A stretch of DNA of 37,551 bases from assembly GCA_947631815.1 (NCBI GenBank), contig CANRMT010000014.1, positions 1 through 37,551 on the forward strand, given 5' to 3'. Every line of letters starts with the position of its first letter. Position 1 is the stretch's first letter. A program made the position numbers and the translations under genes. This document shows, piece by piece, positions 32,550 through 37,551 of this stretch. Under the pieces are notes generated by a model. The model worked only from the letters and a program-made list of their open reading frames with translations, had not been told where the DNA came from and ran no database searches. The stretch is from an uncultured Eisenbergiella sp. Its GTDB lineage: Bacteria > Bacillota > Clostridia > Lachnospirales > Lachnospiraceae.

Positions 32550-32578
32550 AATATACCATCCGGCCCGAAGGCCGTCAA
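32550..32578 (-). promoter_or_regulatory. Promoter of the cobalamin operon
   Basis: On the minus strand TTGACG (32578-32573), a 17-bp spacer and TATATT (32555-32550) form a strong sigma-A promoter. It is placed 30-35 bp before the riboswitch aptamer, so the aptamer is at the extreme 5' end of the transcript, as expected. Confidence 0.85.
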
Positions 32579-32608
32579 TCGCTTTCTGAAAAAACGCATC
32601 CGAAAAGA

Positions 32609-32853
32609 CGCCGTGACACCCCGCCCCGGAAGGACGGCAGACGTAGATCGCGGTGCCTTTGTGTCCGAATGCATCGTTTATCCGCCAGCCGTCCATTTGG
32701 GCCCGTGCCGGAAAATACGGGATGTCTGAGCGAAGCGAGTTTCCCGTATTTTCCGGCAGCTTCGGGCACAAACGGATGGCTGACGGATGATGCATCCGGA
32801 CGCAGGGCACGCGATCTACGTCTGCCGTCCTCCCGGGGCGGGGTGTCACGGCG
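32609..32853. repeat. Long inverted repeat C: arms about 112 bp, short loop
   Basis: Arms 32609-32722 and 32742-32853 are imperfect reverse complements. The outer 35 bp match with one change (CGCCGTGACACCCCGCCCC...) and the inner 17 bp are perfect (TGCCGGAAAATACGGGA); the middle has scattered differences and small indels. The 19-base loop reads, on the minus strand, AACTCGCTTCGCTCAGACA. This resembles the loop-side motif of elements A and B (consensus ACTYRCTTCGYTMAGA). It lies between the metY stop and the cobalamin promoter and could fold into a very long hairpin in RNA or a cruciform in DNA. Confidence 0.9.
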
Positions 32854-32901
32854 CCATGCAGGACGTGAACACAAAAGCGCAGATGCCGCGGCCGACACGC
32901 G

Positions 32902-34209
32902 TTACGCCTTCACCGCCTCGAACGCCGCGTCCAGAGCCGCGATCAGATCCTCCGCCTTCTCAATGCCGATCGACAGGCGGATCGTGTTCGGCCGAATGCC
33001 CTGATCCAGAAGCTCGGCCTCGTTCAGCTGCGAATGCGTCGTGCTCGCCGGATGGATGACCAGTGATTTCACGTCCGCCACGTTTGCCAGCAGGGAGAAA
33101 ATGGCAAGGTTGTCGATGAATTTCTGCGCGGTCTTCGCGTCCCCTTTGATCTCAAAGGTGAAGATTGAGCCGCCGCCGTTCGGCAGGTATTTCTGATAAA
33201 GCGCATGGCTCGGCTCGCTGGGCAGCGATGGATGATGCACCGCCTCCACCTGCGGATGGGCTGCGAGATATTCCACGATCTTCAGCGCGTTGCTCACATG
33301 GCGCTCCACGCGCAGCGACAGGGTTTCCAGCCCCTGCAGGAAAAGGAAGGCGTGGAACGGGGAGAGCGTCGCCCCCGTATCGCGCAGCAGGACGGCGCGG
33401 ATATAGGTGGCAAACGCCGCCGCGCCGACGGCATCGGCGAAGGAAATGCCGTGATAGCTGGGATTCGCCTCCGAGATCCACGGATATTTGCCCGAAGCCT
33501 TCCAGTCAAACTTCCCGCCGTCCACGATGACGCCGCCGATGGCCGTCCCGTGGCCGCCGATGAACTTCGTTGCGGAATGCACGACGATGTCCGCCCCGTA
33601 CTCGATCGGCCGGATCAGGTACGGCGTCGCAAAGGTGGAATCCACCACCAGCGGGATCCCATGCCGGTGCGCGACCTCGGAAAGCGCCTCCAGATCGACC
33701 AGATTGGAATTCGGATTGCCCAGCGTCTCCACGAAGATGGCCTTTGTGTTTTCCCGGATCGCCGCCTCAAAGGAGCCTTCCTCCTCCGGATCCACGAAGG
33801 TCGTCGTAATGCCGGCGGTCAGCGGAAGCGTGTGGGCGAGCAGGTTGTAGGTCCCGCCGTAGATCGTCTTGGAGGCCACGATATGCTCCCCGGCTCTGGC
33901 CAGCGCCTGGAACGTGTAGCTGATCGCCGCTGCGCCGGAGGCCACTGCCAGCGCCGCCGCGCCGCCCTCTAAGGACGCGATGCGCTGTTCAAAAACATCC
34001 TCCGTCGGGTTGGTCAGCCTCCCGTATATGTTTCCCGCGTCCCGCAGCCCGAAACGGTCCGCCGCGTGCTGTGAATTGTGGAACACGTAGGACGTCGTCG
34101 CGTAGATCGGCACCGCCCTCGCGTCCGTAGCCGGATCGGCCTGCTCCTGTCCGATGTGAAGCTGTCTCGTCTCAAATCCCCAGTTTTTGGAATCTCTGAT
34201 GTCCGCCAT
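32902..34209 (-). CDS. metY: O-acetylhomoserine sulfhydrylase (aminocarboxypropyltransferase)
   Basis: PLP enzyme converting O-acetylhomoserine and sulfide (or methanethiol) to homocysteine (or methionine). It has 435 residues, the long form typical of MetY, against about 380-400 for MetB/MetC. ATG 34209 has GGGAGGAAAGAAAA upstream. Family features are ETRQLHIGQEQADPATDARA, PIYATTSYVFHNSQHAAD, RLTNPTEDVFEQRIASLEGG, the PLP lysine in HSATKFIGGHGT (Lys215), and HPASTTHSQL. It has its own promoter and follows a LysR regulator. The nearby B12 operon may be linked through methionine metabolism, but that is inference. Confidence 0.95.
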   Translation of the reverse strand: MADIRDSKNWGFETRQLHIGQEQADPATDARAVPIYATTSYVFHNSQHAADRFGLRDAGNIYGRLTNPTEDVFEQRIASLEGGAAALAVASGAAAISYTFQALARAGEHIVASKTIYGGTYNLLAHTLPLTAGITTTFVDPEEEGSFEAAIRENTKAIFVETLGNPNSNLVDLEALSEVAHRHGIPLVVDSTFATPYLIRPIEYGADIVVHSATKFIGGHGTAIGGVIVDGGKFDWKASGKYPWISEANPSYHGISFADAVGAAAFATYIRAVLLRDTGATLSPFHAFLFLQGLETLSLRVERHVSNALKIVEYLAAHPQVEAVHHPSLPSEPSHALYQKYLPNGGGSIFTFEIKGDAKTAQKFIDNLAIFSLLANVADVKSLVIHPASTTHSQLNEAELLDQGIRPNTIRLSIGIEKAEDLIAALDAAFEAVKA

Positions 34210-34355
34210 TTTTCTTTCCTCCCTGCCATAGTCGTATGCGGGTCGGCATGCACGCCGTTTTTTTCGGCCTTTCGCTGTTCCCCGCGTTTTGTTTCCGTTC
34301 GGTCCCGAAAAGCCGGAAACCCCGGTTTTTTCGGGCCCTGTCGTTGTTTTTTATA

Positions 34356-34385
34356 AGCATACCAGTATGGTAGGTTTTTGTCCAA
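34356..34385 (-). promoter_or_regulatory. metY promoter with a TACCA-N3-TGGTA palindrome
   Basis: On the minus strand TTGGAC (34385-34380), an 18-bp spacer and TATGCT (34361-34356) form the promoter. The palindrome TACCATACTGGTA (34372-34360) fills the end of the spacer and touches the -10, a position suited to a repressor. The adjacent LysR regulator or a cysteine/sulfur regulator of another family could bind it; the sequence does not decide. Confidence 0.65.
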
Positions 34386-34390
34386 TACGC

Positions 34391-34429
34391 AAAAAAAATA
34401 CCCGGTTATAAATTGAATCTATAACCGGG
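34391..34429 (-). terminator. Intrinsic terminator after the LysR gene
   Basis: On the minus strand CCCGGTTATA-GATTCAATT-TATAACCGGG is a perfect 10-bp stem followed by TATTTTTTTT. It ends the LysR transcript just before the metY promoter, so the two genes are separately transcribed. Confidence 0.92.
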
Positions 34430-34469
34430 CTCTCTGTTCTGCATGGCGGCGGGAAACTTTTGCTCCCTT

Positions 34470-35390
34470 CTATTCGGCGGGCAGACAGCTTTTCAGCTTC
34501 TCCACATACCGCTCCCCGACCCCGCTCAGGATCGTATTTTCCCGCGTCACATAGCCGATCTCCATCGTGCTGTTGCGGTTGCTCTCGTCCTCCTGGAACG
34601 GTATGGCCGCGTACTCGCTGCCGTTAAGCTCTTCGCAGATGATCCCGGAGCAGAGCGTATAGCCGTTCAGGCCGACCATCAGGTTCAGCATGGTCGCCCT
34701 GTCGTTCGCCCGGATCGTCCGCGGATACTCGTTCGTTGAAAGGATCTCCTCCGCCAGGTAAAAGGCGCTGTTGTCCCCCTGCTCGAAGGACAGGCAGGGA
34801 TAGTTTTTCAGCTGTTCAAAGCAGATCTGGCTGCAGCCTGCCAGCGGGTGGTTTTTCCAGAGATAGACATAGGCCCGGCATTCGATGAGCGGATGAAACG
34901 TCAGATTCGCCGTACGAAGGAGCTTTTCCATGGGCTTTCGGTTGAGCTCGGAGAGATAAAGGATCCCGATCTCGCTTTTCATCAGGCTGACGTCGCGGAT
35001 CACCTCCGCCGTCTTCGTCTCCCGGATCGCGAACTCGTACTCCGACATGTCAAATTCCTTCGCCATATCCACGAAAGCCTTCACCGCGAAGGAATAATGC
35101 TGCGTGGACACGCCGAACTTCTTTTTCCGGGCATCCCCTTTCCCGTATTTTTCCAGCACGGTCTCGTACTGCCCGTAGATCTGCTTCGCATAGAGCAGAA
35201 ATTCCGCCCCGTCGTTCGTCAGGCTCACGCCCCGCCCGCTCCTGTGCAGCAGCGTGATCCCCAGCTCCTTTTCCAGCTCCTTCACCGCGCTGGTCAGGGA
35301 CGGCTGGGACACATAGAGCTGCTCCGCCGCCTTATTCAAAGAACCCGTCTCCGCGATCGCGATGAGATACCGCAGCTGTATCAGCGTCAT
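34470..35390 (-). CDS. LysR family transcriptional regulator
   Basis: A 306-residue DNA-binding regulator of full family length. ATG 35390 follows GGAGGAGAAGATTGAAAA. The N-terminal helix-turn-helix is MTLIQLRYLIAIAETGSLNK, then AAEQLYVSQPSLTSAVKELE (residues 1-60), followed by a wing and a linker helix. The substrate-binding-like domain spans about residues 90-300. The inducer is unknown. It is followed by a terminator and metY on the same strand, which makes sulfur or methionine metabolism a reasonable guess, but LysR genes more often regulate a divergent neighbour and none is present. Confidence 0.92.
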   Translation of the reverse strand: MTLIQLRYLIAIAETGSLNKAAEQLYVSQPSLTSAVKELEKELGITLLHRSGRGVSLTNDGAEFLLYAKQIYGQYETVLEKYGKGDARKKKFGVSTQHYSFAVKAFVDMAKEFDMSEYEFAIRETKTAEVIRDVSLMKSEIGILYLSELNRKPMEKLLRTANLTFHPLIECRAYVYLWKNHPLAGCSQICFEQLKNYPCLSFEQGDNSAFYLAEEILSTNEYPRTIRANDRATMLNLMVGLNGYTLCSGIICEELNGSEYAAIPFQEDESNRNSTMEIGYVTRENTILSGVGERYVEKLKSCLPAE

Positions 35391-35472
35391 TTTTCAATCT
35401 TCTCCTCCATACCGCAGCGTATGCGGACCGATGCGCGCGTCCCCGGGATCCGGCACTTCTCCTTCCAGCAGC

Positions 35473-37551
35473 TCACTCGATGCTCTTTAACGACTCCGCC
35501 ATATCGATCCGTTCCAGCTTGAGGTACATGAACACATCCACCACCGCCATGAACACGAAGGTCAGCACGATGCTTTTGCAAAAGCTGGCAGGCAGGACGC
35601 GCACGTCAAAGCTGACCATATCCACCCGGATCTGGGACATGACGAACCGGTGCAGCCAAACGCCCAGCCCCTGTCCGACCAGCGCGCCGATGGCCGTCAG
35701 CACCACATTTTCCCGGAACACATAGGAGGCCGTCTCCCCGGGATAAAAGCCCAGCACCTTGATGGTGGCGATCTCCCGGATGCGCTCGGTGATGTTGATG
35801 TTGGTCAGGTTGTAAATGACGATAAAGGCCAGCGCACCGGCGCAAAGGATGATCAGCAGCACGATATAGTCCAGACTGCCCATCATGTTGTTGACCCGGT
35901 CCATGAAATCCCGGTTCACGGAAACCGCCGAAACCTCCTCACACTCCAGCAGGGCCTCCGACAGCGCCCGGAGGTCGGTGTCCTCCCCGGCCGTCAGATA
36001 CAGGCTCTTGTATTCCGGCAGCTCCCCGTTGTCCTCCTCCCAGGTCTCCGGACAAATATAGGCATAGTTGTATACGAAGTTGCGGCACAGGGCGACAACC
36101 TTTCCTTCCAGCCGCTCCCCGTCATCGTTGCGCAGTGACACGGTATCGCCCACGCGGATACCGCATTTATCCGCCACCTCGCGGTTTAAGACCAGTTCTC
36201 CCGGCCCCGGCCAGGCGATGGGCTCCATTTCATCCGTACAGAGATTGATGAAGCTGCCGATCTCCTCCGGATTTTTCGCGATGACCACATTGACCGCTTT
36301 CGTCGCGGCGGGGCCCGTCAGATCCAGCGCCTTCTCGCTGACCGCCGTATAGGCCTCCATGCCGTTTCGCGCCGCGGTTTCCAGCACCCCGGCAAGGCCG
36401 TCCGCCGCTCTGCCGGAAGTCCCCGCCGCTTCGCCGGAATCCCCTGCCGCCCCGTCAGAGCCTTCGGCCGCTCCGACGTCTGCGCTTTCTGCTGCTTCAC
36501 TGAAATCGGCTCCGCCTTCCTCCGGAATGGGATCCTTCAGCGTCAGGCTCATATCGTAGTTCAGGATCTCCTCATACTGCTGGGAGGCCACATCCGCGAT
36601 GGAATCTTTGATGCCGAAGCCCGTGACCAGCAGGGCGGTACAGCCGCCAATGCCCACCACCATCATGAAAAACCGGCGCTTATAGCGCATCACGTTGCGG
36701 ATAGAGACCTTCACGAGGAAGGACAGCCGTCCCCAGAGGAATGTGGCGCGCTCCAGCAGGATGCGCTTCCCGTTTTTGGGCGCCCTGGGCCGGATCAGCT
36801 CCGCCGCCACGCTGTTCAGCTCATACCGGCAGGTCAGCCAGGTGGTCCCCATGGAACACAAAAGCGCCACAGCCAGAGAGATCAGCGCCAGCGGAATGCT
36901 GTACCGGATCCGGATCTCTCCCATCCGGTACATGATCTTGTAAGCCTCCCAGATCACCACCGGGAAAATGAACGCGCCCGCGAAAAAGCCCGCCACGGCG
37001 CCGATCACCGCGGCGCTGCCGGAGTAGAAAAGATATTTCCCCATGATCTTTCCTTCGGAATAGCCCAGCGCCTTGAGCACGCCGATCTGCGTCCGCTGCT
37101 CCTCCACCATCCGGTTCATCGTGGTGATGCACACCAGCGCGGCCACCAGGAAAAAGAAGATCGGGAAGACCCTGGCGATACCGGCTACGATGGAGGAATC
37201 GTTTTCAAAACAGGCATAGCCCAGATTCGTGTCCCGCCCCAGCACATAGGTGTCTGGTTCTTCGATGTCCGCCAGCTCCGCCCTGGCGTCGTCTATCTCC
37301 TCCTGCGCCTCCGCGGTCTTCTCCTCCAGCTCCCGCTCGCCGTCCGCGTATTCCTGCTGTCCCTCTTCCAGGTCCGCCTGCGCGTCCTCCAGCTTTTTCC
37401 GGTTCTCTTCCAGCTCCGCTTCGCCGTCCGCGATCTCGCCTCTGGCCTCTTCCAGTTCCTTCCTGCCGTCCCGGACCTGTGCTTCCCCCGCTTCGACCTG
37501 GGCCAGACGCGCCCGCAGCTCTGTCTCCTGCGCCTCCAGCTGAGAAAGCTG
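35473..37551 (-). CDS. FtsX/MacB-type ABC transporter permease (N-terminus beyond the window)
   Basis: The track begins at a GTG at 37245, but the same frame stays open to the window edge, adding 102 residues, so the true start lies outside. The visible 692 residues begin with a long charged coiled coil rich in Glu, Ala and Asp (for example RKELEEARGEIADGEAELEE), then three membrane helices of the first FtsX domain (EEQRTQIGVLKALGYSEGKI), an extracytoplasmic domain, and the last helices with the second FtsX motif (ERIREIATIKVLGFYPGE). An Ala/Gly/Ser low-complexity stretch interrupts the extracytoplasmic domain near 36380-36500. Such permeases with coiled-coil inserts usually pair with a MacB-like ATPase gene upstream, here outside the window. 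Peptide or lipid handling is typical; the substrate is unknown. Confidence 0.9.
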   Translation of the reverse strand, partial: QLSQLEAQETELRARLAQVEAGEAQVRDGRKELEEARGEIADGEAELEENRKKLEDAQADLEEGQQEYADGERELEEKTAEAQEEIDDARAELADIEEPDTYVLGRDTNLGYACFENDSSIVAGIARVFPIFFFLVAALVCITTMNRMVEEQRTQIGVLKALGYSEGKIMGKYLFYSGSAAVIGAVAGFFAGAFIFPVVIWEAYKIMYRMGEIRIRYSIPLALISLAVALLCSMGTTWLTCRYELNSVAAELIRPRAPKNGKRILLERATFLWGRLSFLVKVSIRNVMRYKRRFFMMVVGIGGCTALLVTGFGIKDSIADVASQQYEEILNYDMSLTLKDPIPEEGGADFSEAAESADVGAAEGSDGAAGDSGEAAGTSGRAADGLAGVLETAARNGMEAYTAVSEKALDLTGPAATKAVNVVIAKNPEEIGSFINLCTDEMEPIAWPGPGELVLNREVADKCGIRVGDTVSLRNDDGERLEGKVVALCRNFVYNYAYICPETWEEDNGELPEYKSLYLTAGEDTDLRALSEALLECEEVSAVSVNRDFMDRVNNMMGSLDYIVLLIILCAGALAFIVIYNLTNINITERIREIATIKVLGFYPGETASYVFRENVVLTAIGALVGQGLGVWLHRFVMSQIRVDMVSFDVRVLPASFCKSIVLTFVFMAVVDVFMYLKLERIDMAESLKSIE

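Overview
The window is GC-rich, densely coded Firmicutes-type DNA. Shine-Dalgarno sequences are strong, several starts are TTG, the promoters are sigma-A-like, and the families present (BlaI/M56 pair, DUF5722, DUF6056, a short CobU paralogue, FtsX permease with a long coiled coil) point to a gut Clostridia/Lachnospiraceae-type organism. That taxonomy is inferred from gene content and not from a marker gene. No tRNA, rRNA, CRISPR array, phage gene or transposase was seen.

Layout. Positions 1-3644 hold carbohydrate genes: the tail of an unrecognised CDS, a GH78 alpha-L-rhamnosidase and a convergent glycerate kinase. Positions 3885-6639 hold a MITE-like repeat followed by a BlaI-type repressor and an M56 (BlaR1-type) membrane metallopeptidase. 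In that peptidase the extracellular sensor is an RCC1-like beta-propeller and not a penicillin-binding domain. The promoter carries two TACA-N3-TGTA operators. Positions 6986-19359 hold a hypothetical membrane protein, a glycogen debranching enzyme (GlgX), a polysaccharide deacetylase with a DUF5722 glycosidase-like protein, a divergent DUF6056 membrane protein, a D-2-hydroxyacid dehydrogenase, a YfcE-type phosphoesterase with an extra C-terminal domain, an AEC transporter and ribulose-phosphate epimerase. A DUF885 metallopeptidase-like protein follows at 19771-21684.

Positions 21603-32578 are a cobalamin locus on the minus strand. In transcription order it has a promoter, a cobalamin riboswitch, an intrinsic terminator, btuF-btuC-btuD (corrinoid uptake), cobT-cobU-cobS-short cobU-cobC-like phosphatase (nucleotide loop assembly), then cbiB-cobD-cbiP (aminopropanol arm and amidation). 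Many of the stop and start codons overlap (ATGA). The genes cover uptake and the late steps of B12 synthesis; corrin-ring genes are not in the window. Upstream lie metY, a LysR regulator and a truncated FtsX-type ABC permease.

The least ordinary material is non-coding. Three long inverted repeats (10216-10419, 19523-19700, 32609-32853) have arms that differ completely between loci but match within each locus, around a related centre. Two of them share a 69-bp core at about 83% identity, and all three share a CTTCGYT-containing loop motif. In addition, at least four genes have tandem repeats (18, 28, 35 and 35 bp) that begin in or overlap their own stop codon, and a 36-bp repeat has expanded in frame inside the cobC-like phosphatase. 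Together these suggest unusually active local duplication, both direct and inverted, at gene ends in this genome.
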